The notes below the pieces were generated by a model that was given only the letters and a program-made list of their open reading frames with translations, was not told the DNA's origin and did not search any database. Made by a program: the position numbers and the translations under genes. A stretch of DNA of 64,000 nt from Paraburkholderia sp. PGU19 (GTDB lineage: Bacteria; Pseudomonadota; Gammaproteobacteria; Burkholderiales; Burkholderiaceae): positions 1,674,001 through 1,738,000 of the forward strand of contig NZ_AP023181.1 in the NCBI RefSeq assembly GCF_013426915.1. The letters are read 5' to 3'. Of this stretch, positions 1 through 8,688 are shown one piece after another. The number at the start of each line of letters is the position of its first letter. The first letter of the stretch is position 1.

Positions 1-1776
1 GTCGGTGACGATGACGATGCGCTTTGCGCCCTCGGCATGAACCTGATGCGCAATCTGCGGCACGGTCAGCACGCCGTCGATGGGCTGGCCGCCCGTCATC
101 GCGACGGCGTCGTTGTAGAGAATCTTGTAGGTGATGTTCGCGTTGGCCGCGATCGCAGCGCGAATCGCCAGCAGCCCGGAGTGGAAGTAAGTGCCGTCGC
201 CGAGATTGACGAACACGTGCTTATCGCCGGAGAAATGCATCTGGCCGATCCACGCGACACCTTCGCCGCCCATCTGGCTGAAGGTTTCCGTCTTGCGGTC
301 CATCCACATCGACATGTAGTGACAGCCGATGCCCGCGAGCGCGCGCGAACCTTCGGGCACGTTGGTCGACGTGTTATGCGGGCAGCCCGAGCAGAACCAC
401 GGCTTGCGTTCGACGGACACGCGCGGCTTCGCCGCTTCGCGCTCTTTCGCTTCGATGATCGCGACGCGCGCGAGCATCCGCGCCCGCACGTCGTCGGGCA
501 GGTCCGCGCGCGACAGACGCCGCGCCACGGCCTTCGCGATCAGCGCCGGCGACAGCTCGTAATGCGCGGGCAACAGCCAGTCGCCACGCGGCACCGACCA
601 CTCGCCGCCTTCATTGTCGCGCTCGTCGAACTTGCCATAGATCTTTGGCCGCACGTCCTCACGCCAGTTGTATAGCTCTTCCTTCAGCGCGTATTCGAGA
701 ATCTGGCGCTTTTCTTCGACGACGAGAATTTCTTCCAGCCCCGTCGCGAAGGCGCGGGCATCCTGCGCATCGAGCGGCCACACGCAGCCCACCTTGAGCA
801 CGCGCAGACCGATCTTCGCGCAGGTATCGTCGTCGAGGCCCAGGTCGCTGAGCGCCTGACGCACGTCGAGATAGGCCTTGCCCGCCGTGATGATGCCGAA
901 GCGCGGCGTCGGCGAATCGATCACGACGCGGTTCAGCTTGTTCGCGCGGATATAGGCGAGCGCCGCGTACCATTTCTCGTCGAGCAGCCGCGCTTCCTGC
1001 GCGAGCGGCGCGTCGGGCCAACGGATGTTCAGACCGCCCTCGGGCATCGCGTAATCGGTCGGCGTGACGATTTCGACGCGATCCGGATCGAGATCGATCG
1101 ACGCCGTGGATTCGATCACGTCCGTCACGCACTTCATCGCGACCCAAAGGCCCGAATAGCGGCTCATTGCCCAGCCGTGCAGCCCGTAGTCGAGGTATTC
1201 CTGCACGTTCGCCGGATAGAGCACGGGAATGCCCGCCGCAATAAACGCGTGCTCCGACTGATGCGCAACCGACGACGACTTCGCCGCGTGGTCGTCGCCC
1301 GCCAGCACGAGCACGCCGCCGCGCGCGTCGCTGCCGGCGGAGTTCGCGTGCTTGAACACATCGCCCGTACGGTCGACGCCAGGGCCTTTGCCGTACCACA
1401 TGCCGAATACGCCGTCGCGCGTCGCGCCCGGCCACAGGTTGATCTGCTGCGTGCCCCAGACGGACGTCGCGGCCAGATCTTCGTTGACGCCGGGCTGGAA
1501 GACGATGTCGTTGTCCTGCAGATGCTTTTTCGCTTTCCACAGCGACTGATCGAGCGCGCCCAGCGGCGAGCCGCGATAGCCGGAAATGAAGCCTGCCGTG
1601 TTCAGCCCGGCCTTACGGTCGCGCGCTTTTTGCAGCATCGGGAGACGCACGAGCGCCTGCGTGCCGCTGATATACACACGGCCTTTTTCGAGCGTGTACT
1701 TGTCTTCAAGGGTGACGGGCGTGGCGGGTGTTTCGGTCGCTAGGTCGGATGCGAGGGCTAGATCGGGCGCATTCAT
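1..1776 (-). CDS. Indolepyruvate:ferredoxin oxidoreductase, fused form, N-terminal half (cut by window edge)
   Basis: The reverse strand is open from the ATG at 1776 to the left edge, giving 592 residues without a stop. The product resembles the N-terminal half of the roughly 1,190-residue fused indolepyruvate ferredoxin oxidoreductases of Burkholderiales. These oxidatively decarboxylate aryl-pyruvates from aromatic amino acid breakdown to aryl-acetyl-CoA. Visible landmarks are the N-terminal pyrimidine-domain stretch SGYRGSPLGALDQ, a CSGCPHN motif near residue 470, and the TPP-binding stretch NLGDGTYFHSG followed by NDAVAMTGGQP near the edge. The C-terminal gamma-like domain would lie outside the window. 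The gene diverges from a LysR regulator only 99 bp away, which suggests local control. The family call is firm; the exact 2-oxoacid is inferred. Confidence 0.9.
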   Translation of the reverse strand, partial: MNAPDLALASDLATETPATPVTLEDKYTLEKGRVYISGTQALVRLPMLQKARDRKAGLNTAGFISGYRGSPLGALDQSLWKAKKHLQDNDIVFQPGVNEDLAATSVWGTQQINLWPGATRDGVFGMWYGKGPGVDRTGDVFKHANSAGSDARGGVLVLAGDDHAAKSSSVAHQSEHAFIAAGIPVLYPANVQEYLDYGLHGWAMSRYSGLWVAMKCVTDVIESTASIDLDPDRVEIVTPTDYAMPEGGLNIRWPDAPLAQEARLLDEKWYAALAYIRANKLNRVVIDSPTPRFGIITAGKAYLDVRQALSDLGLDDDTCAKIGLRVLKVGCVWPLDAQDARAFATGLEEILVVEEKRQILEYALKEELYNWREDVRPKIYGKFDERDNEGGEWSVPRGDWLLPAHYELSPALIAKAVARRLSRADLPDDVRARMLARVAIIEAKEREAAKPRVSVERKPWFCSGCPHNTSTNVPEGSRALAGIGCHYMSMWMDRKTETFSQMGGEGVAWIGQMHFSGDKHVFVNLGDGTYFHSGLLAIRAAIAANANITYKILYNDAVAMTGGQPIDGVLTVPQIAHQVHAEGAKRIVIVTD

Positions 1777-1875
1777 GGCAGGGCTGTCTCCGGGGAATGT
1801 GTTTTTCGCCGAGTATAGGAAGCCGAATTGCTATCGTAAAATCACAAATAGACAATTCTGGTATTCGAAAATCAG

Positions 1876-2781
1876 ATGGCATTCGATCTCACACTCCGTC
1901 AGTTGCGTTACTTCGTGGCGGCGGCGCAAACGGGCCAGTTCTCGATGGCGGCGGCCAACGAGCATGTGTCGCAATCGGCGATCACCAACGCGGTGCTCGC
2001 ATTGGAAAACGGTCTCGGCACGCGGCTGTTCGAGCGGCTGCCACAGGGCGTCACGCTCACGCCAGACGGCCAGGATTTCTATAACCACGCGCGGCGCGTG
2101 CTAGACGCGGCGCGTGACGCCGTCCACATGCCGCCTTTCCGCTCGCACGATATGCGTGGGACGGTGCGCATTGCCGCGTCCTATACGGTGCTGGGCTATT
2201 TCCTGCCCGAACTGCTGGCGCGTTTTCGCGCGACCTATCCGTTCATCGAGTTCGACTTGCGCGACATGGAACGGGCGGATATCGAGCGCGCGGTGCTCGA
2301 TGGCGACGTCGAGATCGGCGTGGTGCTGCTGTCGAATATCGAAAAGCTCAGCCGGTTCGGCAGCCAGGTGTTGATCCGCTCGCGGCGGCAATTGTGGGTC
2401 GCGCCGACGCATCCGCTGGCGCAAGTGGACGCGCCGTCGCTGAGGGACATCGCGGCCCATCCGTACATCCTGATTACAGTCGACGAGGGCGAGCAGTCGA
2501 CGCTGCGTTACTGGAAGAAAAAGGGGATCGAGCCGAACATCGCGTTTCGCACCAGTTCGATGGAAGCGCTGCGCGGGCTGGTCGCGCATGGTTTCGGCGT
2601 GACGGTGCTGTCGGATATGGTGTTCCGTCCGTGGTCGCTGGAAGGCAAGCGCATCGACGCGCGGCCCATCACGGACGTGGTGCCGCAAATGGATGCGGGC
2701 ATGATCTGGCCGAAGGGCGCGCAGTTGAGCGGGCCGGCGACGGCGCTACAGCAGTTCCTGATTCACGCGTGCGGTACGTGA
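1876..2781 (+). CDS. LysR-family transcriptional regulator
   Basis: A 301-residue protein of normal LysR length. The N-terminal winged helix (residues 1-60) contains the typical LRQLRYFVAAAQTGQFSMAA start and the recognition-helix region SQSAITNAVLALE. The remainder is a type-2 periplasmic-binding-like effector domain. It diverges from the indolepyruvate oxidoreductase gene across a 99-bp intergenic region that is AT-richer than its surroundings (around 1830-1870), the usual layout for a LysR regulator and its target. The ligand cannot be read from sequence. It is probably an aromatic 2-oxoacid or amino acid if the divergent gene is the target. Confidence 0.93.
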   Translation: MAFDLTLRQLRYFVAAAQTGQFSMAAANEHVSQSAITNAVLALENGLGTRLFERLPQGVTLTPDGQDFYNHARRVLDAARDAVHMPPFRSHDMRGTVRIAASYTVLGYFLPELLARFRATYPFIEFDLRDMERADIERAVLDGDVEIGVVLLSNIEKLSRFGSQVLIRSRRQLWVAPTHPLAQVDAPSLRDIAAHPYILITVDEGEQSTLRYWKKKGIEPNIAFRTSSMEALRGLVAHGFGVTVLSDMVFRPWSLEGKRIDARPITDVVPQMDAGMIWPKGAQLSGPATALQQFLIHACGT

Positions 2782-2836
2782 ACGATGCCGCGCGAGGCGG
2801 CCCGCCATGCAGGCCGCCGGCACACGGGAGATACGT

Positions 2837-4279
2837 TCAGTGTGAAATGCTCTCAAGCGATTTGCCGAGCGTTCGCGGGCCCATCAGACCGATCGTGACG
2901 ATCACGAGCGTCATCGCGCCCGCAATGAAGACGAACACGCCTGCGACGCCGAAATCCTTCAGCGTGAACGCGATCACGAACGAACTGAACACCGCCGACA
3001 GACGGCTCCACGAATAGACGAAGCCCACTGCGCGGGCGCGAATCGCTGTCGGATAGAGTTCCTGCTGATACGCGTGATAGGTGAACGAGATGATGTTGCC
3101 CGCCAGCGTCAGAAGCACGCCCAGTATCACGATCTCGACGGCCGATGCCGCCTGGCTGAAGAGCAGGCCCGCGACGATATTGAGCGCGGCCATGCAGACG
3201 ATCACATGCTTGCGTTCGAAGCGGTCCGCAATCCAGTAGCCGAGCAACGGCCCAAGCGGTGCCGCCAGACCGATCACGGTCGTGTACAGCAAGCTGGACG
3301 TCACCGTGATGCCTTGCTTGACGAGCAGCGTCGGCACCCAGTTCGCGAAGCCAAAGAAGCCGACTGTCTGGAAGATGTGGAAAATGATCAGCATCACGGT
3401 GCGCTTGCGATACGGCGGTTTCCACATATCGGCGAATCCGGCCTTGCGCGGAACGGGTTCAGACGGGCCCGGCTCGGGCAATGGCTGTCCGTGCTGCTGA
3501 GCGACTTTCTCTTCGAGACGCGCGAGCACTTCGTCGGCTTCGCGAAGCCGCCCTTTGCCCGCCAGCCAGCGCGGACTTTCAGGAAGATTGCGCCTGAAGT
3601 ACCAGACGAACAGCGCGCTGATACCGCCGAGCAGCACGACCCATCGCCAGCCGTCCACGCCAAACGGCGCCTTAGGCACGAGCAGCCACGAAAGAAACGC
3701 GACGACGGGCACGGCCGAGAAGCCGATCGTCTGGCAGATCGCGAATGCCCTGCCGCGCAGATGCTTCGGCGCGAGTTCGGACATGTAGGTGCCGATGGTA
3801 ATCAGCTCGACGCCAATCCCCATGCCCGAGATGAAGCGCCACACGTTCAAACCGCTGGCCGTGTCCTGAAAGGCCATCACCGTGTTCGCCGCGACGTACC
3901 AGAGCAGGGACCACGTGAAGATCGCGCGTCGGCCGAAACGGTCGGCGAGAAAGCCGCATGCAATGGTGCCGACGAACAGTCCGCTGAACAGCGCAGCGAT
4001 GAAGCTCGCGACGCCTGACGTGCCGAACAGACCCGTGGTGGTCGGCGTGAGAATGCCGCTCTTGACGAGACCGGGCGCGATATAGCCCGTGAAGAGAAGG
4101 TCGTAGAGTTCGAAGAAGAAACCAAGGCTCAGCAGCAGGATCAGCTTCCAGACGGCGCGCGTCGCGGGAAGCCTGTCGAGGCGCGCCGAAATCGCGCCCG
4201 TAGCGGCCGCCGATGCTGTCTCGACGCGCGTTGGAATGTCAGTGGCGCGTAGATCCGAGGCGCCCTCCAGAATGGCCAT
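2837..4279 (-). CDS. MFS transporter, metabolite:H+ symporter type
   Basis: 480 residues with about twelve hydrophobic segments. The MFS signature between TM2 and TM3 is visible as GFLADRFGRRAIFTWS, and a central hydrophilic loop lies near residues 215-270. The first TM has the FFFELYDLLFTGYIAPGL pattern of the sialate/4-hydroxybenzoate/sugar-porter-like symporters. The start is supported by an AGGAGA Shine-Dalgarno 6 nt upstream. It is the last gene of a same-strand run LysR (6421-7314), aconitase-family enzyme (4358-6325), transporter, with 78 bp between enzyme and transporter. It most likely imports the organic acid handled by the enzyme; the substrate is inferred only. Confidence 0.9.
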   Translation of the reverse strand: MAILEGASDLRATDIPTRVETASAAATGAISARLDRLPATRAVWKLILLLSLGFFFELYDLLFTGYIAPGLVKSGILTPTTTGLFGTSGVASFIAALFSGLFVGTIACGFLADRFGRRAIFTWSLLWYVAANTVMAFQDTASGLNVWRFISGMGIGVELITIGTYMSELAPKHLRGRAFAICQTIGFSAVPVVAFLSWLLVPKAPFGVDGWRWVVLLGGISALFVWYFRRNLPESPRWLAGKGRLREADEVLARLEEKVAQQHGQPLPEPGPSEPVPRKAGFADMWKPPYRKRTVMLIIFHIFQTVGFFGFANWVPTLLVKQGITVTSSLLYTTVIGLAAPLGPLLGYWIADRFERKHVIVCMAALNIVAGLLFSQAASAVEIVILGVLLTLAGNIISFTYHAYQQELYPTAIRARAVGFVYSWSRLSAVFSSFVIAFTLKDFGVAGVFVFIAGAMTLVIVTIGLMGPRTLGKSLESISH

Positions 4280-4357
4280 GTCTGTCTCCTGTCTCGTAGT
4301 TTGAATGTTTCACGGCTCGGGCAATTGCCCGCTATCCGTAGTCGATCGCACGGCGCT

Positions 4358-6325
4358 TCACGCGTACTGCTCCTGCAACTCGGCGAATGACGCGATCCGG
4401 CCCGCAAGCGCGCTCGCCACCACGGTCGGAGGACTGGCAAGCCATACCTGACCAGGCCCGGAGCGGCCAGGAAAATTGCGGTTGATCGCGCTGATCGTCA
4501 CCTGGCTTGCATCCGTCGACGAACCCGGCCCGCAGTTCGCGCATGCGCCGCACGACGGTTGCAGCAGGATGGCGCCGACTTGCTCGAACGCGTCGATATA
4601 GCCGCGCCGCACGCAATAGTCCCTGACGTCGGATGTGCCGAACTGCAGATAGAGCTTCACATCGGATGGCACGCGCATGCCCCGCACGGCGGCCCATGCC
4701 AGCACCGCGTGATAGTGGTCGAAGTCCTCGCGCTTTCCCGCTGTACACGAGCCGCCGTACGCAATCTCGACGCGCGGACGAAGCGCCAGGTCGCGCAGCG
4801 CGATGCCGTTGCCGGGATCGCCGGGTGTGGCGAGCATCGGCGAAATCTGCGTGCAGTCGATTCCGATCACGTCGGCATAGACCGCGTCCGGATCGCTGCG
4901 CATCCACGGCTCGATCACGAAGTCGATGCCGCGCCGTTCCTTGAGAAAGCGGATGGTTTCTTCATCGGGCGCGACGATCCCCGTGAAGCCGCCGAGTTCC
5001 GCCGTCATGTTCGTGAGGGTCGCGCGTTCGTCCGTCGTCAGCTGCGAGATCGCGGCGCCCGCGAACTCGAATATCTTGCCCACACCCGCGCCGGCACGGA
5101 TTCTCGGGTCCGCGAGCAGATGCAGCGCGAGATCCTTCGCCGTCACGCCGGCTGGGACGGCGCCGTTGAAATCGACGCGCAACGATCGCGGCATGGTCAT
5201 CCGTACCGCGCCCGTGACGAAAGCGTTCGCCATGTCGGTCGTGCCGACGCCGAACGCCACGCATCCGAGGGCGCCGCTATGCGGCGTATGCGAATCCGTG
5301 CCGACGATAAGCTGACCCGGCAGCGCATAGCGCTCCGCCATCATCGCGTGCGAGATGCCTTCGGAGCCTTCGCTGAGGGTGTCGCCCGTGGCATTCAGGT
5401 AGCCGTGATTCGTCAGGCCGTAGTCTTTGGCGAATTGCCGGTGTGCTTCCGACAGTTCGCGCACATCGGGCAGCAGACCGTTTTTTACGTGCAGTTCGCT
5501 CTTGTGCGAATAGGAGAGATGGTCTTCGAACGTGAGAATGCTTTCGGGCTGGTGCAGCGACAACGGTTTGCCGAACGTCGCGTGCAGCATGTGCGTTGCC
5601 ATGCCCGTGTAGTACTCGTGGATAAAGCGCCAGTCGGCACGAACGAACACGCCGGCGCCGGGCGTCAGCGAATCGCCCGTGCCTTCCGTGCGAAGCGCGT
5701 GGCGCTGCAGAATCTTTTGTGCGAGCGTGCGCGGTTCGTTATCGATGGAATCTTCGGGGCACGCGGCGGTTTCGATGCGCCGCATATGCCGCGCGCCATA
5801 GCGCAACAGGCCGCCGCTTCTCAGGATCGACGCGGCCAGGCTGTCACGCGAAGCAACGAGTTCTTCAATCTCAATCGGCTCGCCGCGCTGGATGCGTTCA
5901 ATCAGCCCGAAATCCGTCGACGTAAACAGCCCGAGATTATCCGCATTCTGCCGATAAATCCGTTCGAAGCTCTTCGCAATCACGAGCCGGATGCCCGCGC
6001 GATATTCCGCGACGGGACTGTGTTCACGAGACGAACCTTTACCGTATCGATTGCCCGCGATCGTCACGCAAAAGCCGCCAGTGCGGACCGCGTCCGGGCC
6101 GATCGGATCGCGATTTCCCGTGCGGAACCCGACATAAGGAAACCGGCCGAGACGCTCGTCGAAGCGGGTAAGCACGCTCATCGGCGTGATCTCGTCCGTC
6201 GATACGTCGTCTCTCAACGCTCCCGCCAACGCTTGCGTCAGATCGAAGCCGTCGAGTTGCCGTTCGATCCGTTCAGGGTCGTCGCAAAGAAACAGTATCC
6301 GGCCCGTCAAATCCAGTTTCGCCAT
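4358..6325 (-). CDS. Aconitase-family hydro-lyase with permuted domain order (swivel domain first)
   Basis: 655 residues. Residues 1-180 are a LeuD/aconitase swivel domain, with VSTDEITP at 41-48 and the substrate-binding loop YGKGSSRE at 94-101. Residues 200-655 are the three-domain catalytic part, with GTDSHTPHSG at 342-351, GGSCTAG at 524-530, CGAC at 592-595 and a terminal NRNFPGRSG at 615-623. Cys527, Cys592 and Cys595 are the likely [4Fe-4S] ligands. Ordinary aconitases have the swivel domain at the C-terminus and isopropylmalate isomerases carry it as a separate subunit, so this order is reversed. An AAGGAG ribosome site precedes the ATG. Substrate unknown; with the adjoining MFS transporter and LysR gene, uptake and isomerisation of a di- or tricarboxylate is likely. 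Antisense open frames over this gene are codon-bias shadows. Confidence 0.85.
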   Translation of the reverse strand: MAKLDLTGRILFLCDDPERIERQLDGFDLTQALAGALRDDVSTDEITPMSVLTRFDERLGRFPYVGFRTGNRDPIGPDAVRTGGFCVTIAGNRYGKGSSREHSPVAEYRAGIRLVIAKSFERIYRQNADNLGLFTSTDFGLIERIQRGEPIEIEELVASRDSLAASILRSGGLLRYGARHMRRIETAACPEDSIDNEPRTLAQKILQRHALRTEGTGDSLTPGAGVFVRADWRFIHEYYTGMATHMLHATFGKPLSLHQPESILTFEDHLSYSHKSELHVKNGLLPDVRELSEAHRQFAKDYGLTNHGYLNATGDTLSEGSEGISHAMMAERYALPGQLIVGTDSHTPHSGALGCVAFGVGTTDMANAFVTGAVRMTMPRSLRVDFNGAVPAGVTAKDLALHLLADPRIRAGAGVGKIFEFAGAAISQLTTDERATLTNMTAELGGFTGIVAPDEETIRFLKERRGIDFVIEPWMRSDPDAVYADVIGIDCTQISPMLATPGDPGNGIALRDLALRPRVEIAYGGSCTAGKREDFDHYHAVLAWAAVRGMRVPSDVKLYLQFGTSDVRDYCVRRGYIDAFEQVGAILLQPSCGACANCGPGSSTDASQVTISAINRNFPGRSGPGQVWLASPPTVVASALAGRIASFAELQEQYA

Positions 6326-6394
6326 CTGATTTCTCCTTCAAGGGGAAATCTAGACGGCGACGGCGTCCATCACGAAGTGCTCGATCGGCAAAGG

Positions 6395-6417
6395 GGACAT
6401 CGCAAATCGCGATGTCC
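6395..6417. terminator. Perfect 9-bp stem-loop between LysR and aconitase genes
   Basis: GGACATCGC and its exact complement GCGATGTCC flank a 5-nt loop, starting 4 nt after the LysR stop codon. There is no proper U-tract on the minus strand, only TTT. It may be a weak terminator, an mRNA-processing or attenuator element, or a DNA operator for the downstream aconitase-transporter pair. Confidence 0.4.
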
Positions 6418-6420
6418 TCG

Positions 6421-7314
6421 TTAACCCTCGGCGTGGGCGAGTGAATCGATCAACGCCTGCACGGCTTTAAGGCGCGACGATTTTTTGAGTGCATGAATCC
6501 GCAGGCTGCGATTGCGTGCCCACGTTTCATCGAGCGGTCGGCGCACGAAACCATGCGATCCGGCGAAAGCGGACGCGGCACTCGTCGGAACGATGCCGAT
6601 GCCGAGTCCCGCTTCGACCATCCGGCATTGCGCATCGAAACTGTTGACCGTCACGGACAGGTTGAGCGGTGTCCGAACCGCATCGGCGCGCTCCTTCAAC
6701 GTCTGATCGAGTGAGCCGCCCGCCTGCAACGCGACGAGCGGAAAACGGATGACGTCGTTGAATGTCGGCGCATCGAGGGCGGCGAGTTCATGATCGAGCG
6801 GGAGCACGACCATCAGCGGATCATCGGCGAAGTGCCATGAATCGAGCCCTCCCGGTATCTTGCTGCTCGCCGAGATGCCCACGTCCGCGCGGTCGTCCAC
6901 GCACGCACGGACCACTTCGTCGCTGATCTGCTCGGTCAACGCGATCTGTACGAGCGGGTAGCGGGCCTGAAAGGCTTTCAGACGCTCGGGTAAAAAGCCG
7001 ACGATCGCGGACGCATTCGCGTACAGACGCACGACGCCGGCGACCTGGCCGCTGAGCGACTGAACCTCGCGCGCGAGCGACTGCAACTGATCATGAACGG
7101 ATGCCGCGCGCGAGAATGCGTGGCGCCCCGCCTCGGTCAACTCGACGCCAGCAGGCGAGCGGATCAGCAAAGGAAGGCCCATTGCTGCTTCGAGATCCGC
7201 AATGCGTCTGCTCAACGCTGAAGGGGCGATGTGATTGCGGCTCGCCGCCCGAGCGATGGAGCCTTCCTGCACGACGGATATGAACAGCTCCAGGCTGTAC
7301 GGATCGATGCGCAT
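6421..7314 (-). CDS. LysR-family transcriptional regulator
   Basis: 297 residues, with the LysR helix-turn-helix in residues 1-60 (AAS...APSALSRRIADLEAAMGLPLLIRS) and an effector-binding domain after residue 90. It lies 95 bp upstream of the aconitase-family gene on the same strand and can be read as the first gene of the regulator-enzyme-transporter run. Cotranscription is uncertain because a 9-bp hairpin sits immediately after its stop. It is the probable regulator of the aconitase/MFS pair. Confidence 0.92.
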   Translation of the reverse strand: MRIDPYSLELFISVVQEGSIARAASRNHIAPSALSRRIADLEAAMGLPLLIRSPAGVELTEAGRHAFSRAASVHDQLQSLAREVQSLSGQVAGVVRLYANASAIVGFLPERLKAFQARYPLVQIALTEQISDEVVRACVDDRADVGISASSKIPGGLDSWHFADDPLMVVLPLDHELAALDAPTFNDVIRFPLVALQAGGSLDQTLKERADAVRTPLNLSVTVNSFDAQCRMVEAGLGIGIVPTSAASAFAGSHGFVRRPLDETWARNRSLRIHALKKSSRLKAVQALIDSLAHAEG

Positions 7315-7444
7315 GCTGCCGGACCTTGTCGACGTTCTTGGCTTGTGGGGCGGACTGATCGAGGCAGTCCGTCAGCGGCCATATTAACAGCGGCCCTTTT
7401 TGCGCCCGTGGCCGGCGAGGCAGCCATGTCATGCAATGAACGCA

Positions 7445-8431
7445 TTAACGCGCAGGCGGCAGAAACCGGAGCAACGCGCCCGTCACGACAGCAGGTTGCT
7501 CTTCAGCGACCCAATGACCCGAGCCCTGCACATTGACCGCCTCGACATTCGTGGCGACATGCCGCAAATGATCGCCGATGATCGGCCCAAAGCTCCCCGC
7601 ACCGCCGATGCCAAGCACCGGCATCGTCAGCTTCGTCGCGGAAAACGCCTGGTTGTCTTTCACGTCTTGCGCAAACGCGCGGTAGTACTCGAAGCCCGCG
7701 CGCAGCGCGCCCGGCATCGCGTATTCGCGGGCATAGGTTTCTTCGACTTCGTTTGTGAACGCGCGGGCATTCACCGCTTCCGAGTTGTGGAACCACTTCA
7801 GGTATTCGAGTTCGTGTCCGGTGATCAGCATTTCGGGCACATCCTGCACCGAATAGAAGCGGAAGTGCCATGTGCGCGGCGTCTGCACGAGTTGGTCCCA
7901 CGGTTCGATGCCGGGCAGCGGCACGTCGAGAATCGCGAGCGTGCGTACTTCGTCAGGATGCTGCGCCGCATACGCATAAGCGACCATCCCGCCCATGTCG
8001 TGGCCGACGACGTTGACCTGCGGACCAAGGTTGAGTTTCGCGACGAGCGCGCGGATGTCTTCGGCGACGTTGGCCTTCTCGTAGCCCGTTGCTGGCTTCG
8101 ACGTATCGCCGAGGCCGCGCAGATCCGGCGCGAGCACCGTATAGCCGCGTGCGACGAGTTGCGGCATCACATAGCGCCACATGTACGAGGTCGAACCCCA
8201 GCCGTGCAGCAACACAACGGGCGTGCCGCCTTGCTTGCCCTGCGCGAGCAGATAGTGGTAACGCACGCCGTTCACGTCGATCTTGCCGTCCACGATTTTG
8301 GCGGTCGCGGTCGAGATGGCCGCCGATGTCATCGGCAGATAGTCGTCGTTGGTGGCAGCGTGGGCGTGATGCGCCGCGCCCGTCAAAACAATCGACGCGG
8401 CGAGCAAAGCGGAGACAAACGTATTGCGCAT
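7445..8431 (-). CDS. Secreted alpha/beta hydrolase, epoxide-hydrolase-like
   Basis: 328 residues with a clear Sec signal peptide (positive MRN, hydrophobic core, AHA cleavage region near residue 26). The mature part is an alpha/beta hydrolase: HGWGSTSYMWR oxyanion loop at 76-86, nucleophile elbow GHDMGG with Asp145, and the C-terminal catalytic histidine in GSGHWVAEEQP. An Asp nucleophile with a following cap domain is typical of epoxide hydrolases and haloacid dehalogenase-like esterases rather than Ser esterases. It stands alone between a LysR gene on the same strand and a 257-bp upstream gap containing its promoter. The natural substrate is not predictable; a periplasmic location is inferred from the signal peptide. 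Confidence 0.85.
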   Translation of the reverse strand: MRNTFVSALLAASIVLTGAAHHAHAATNDDYLPMTSAAISTATAKIVDGKIDVNGVRYHYLLAQGKQGGTPVVLLHGWGSTSYMWRYVMPQLVARGYTVLAPDLRGLGDTSKPATGYEKANVAEDIRALVAKLNLGPQVNVVGHDMGGMVAYAYAAQHPDEVRTLAILDVPLPGIEPWDQLVQTPRTWHFRFYSVQDVPEMLITGHELEYLKWFHNSEAVNARAFTNEVEETYAREYAMPGALRAGFEYYRAFAQDVKDNQAFSATKLTMPVLGIGGAGSFGPIIGDHLRHVATNVEAVNVQGSGHWVAEEQPAVVTGALLRFLPPAR

Positions 8432-8668
8432 GATGATTCCAGTCGTCCTGAAGGGGCGAACATGTGCGAAAGCCGGGTTGGCGATGCCGGCACGCTGTCA
8501 ACGACACCGTGCGGCGACTGGAATCCATAGTAGGGAGGTGCCGGCCAATTGACGTACGTGTTTGCCGATGAACTCGTTGCATCGGATCGAACGTGTCGGC
8601 ATTGCCGGCGGAGGGAGATTTGACGTTACGGCCGCCTCGGGCCGTTTCTATGCAAAGCTGGCTGGAGC

Positions 8669-8683
8669 GCGCGCTGGGCGCGC
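8669..8683 (-). terminator. GC stem-loop just after the binding-protein gene
   Basis: GCGCGC-TGG-GCGCGC forms a perfect 6-bp stem beginning 5 nt past the TAG of the upstream minus-strand gene. No U-tract follows, so this is at best a non-canonical terminator. The rest of 8432-8688 shows no coding signal. Confidence 0.35.
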
Positions 8684-8688
8684 AACCA

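Noticed and set aside
4559..6424. 621-residue open frame antisense to the aconitase-family gene
   Set aside because: Composition is Arg/Ala/His-rich without domain motifs, and it mirrors the codon bias of the real gene.
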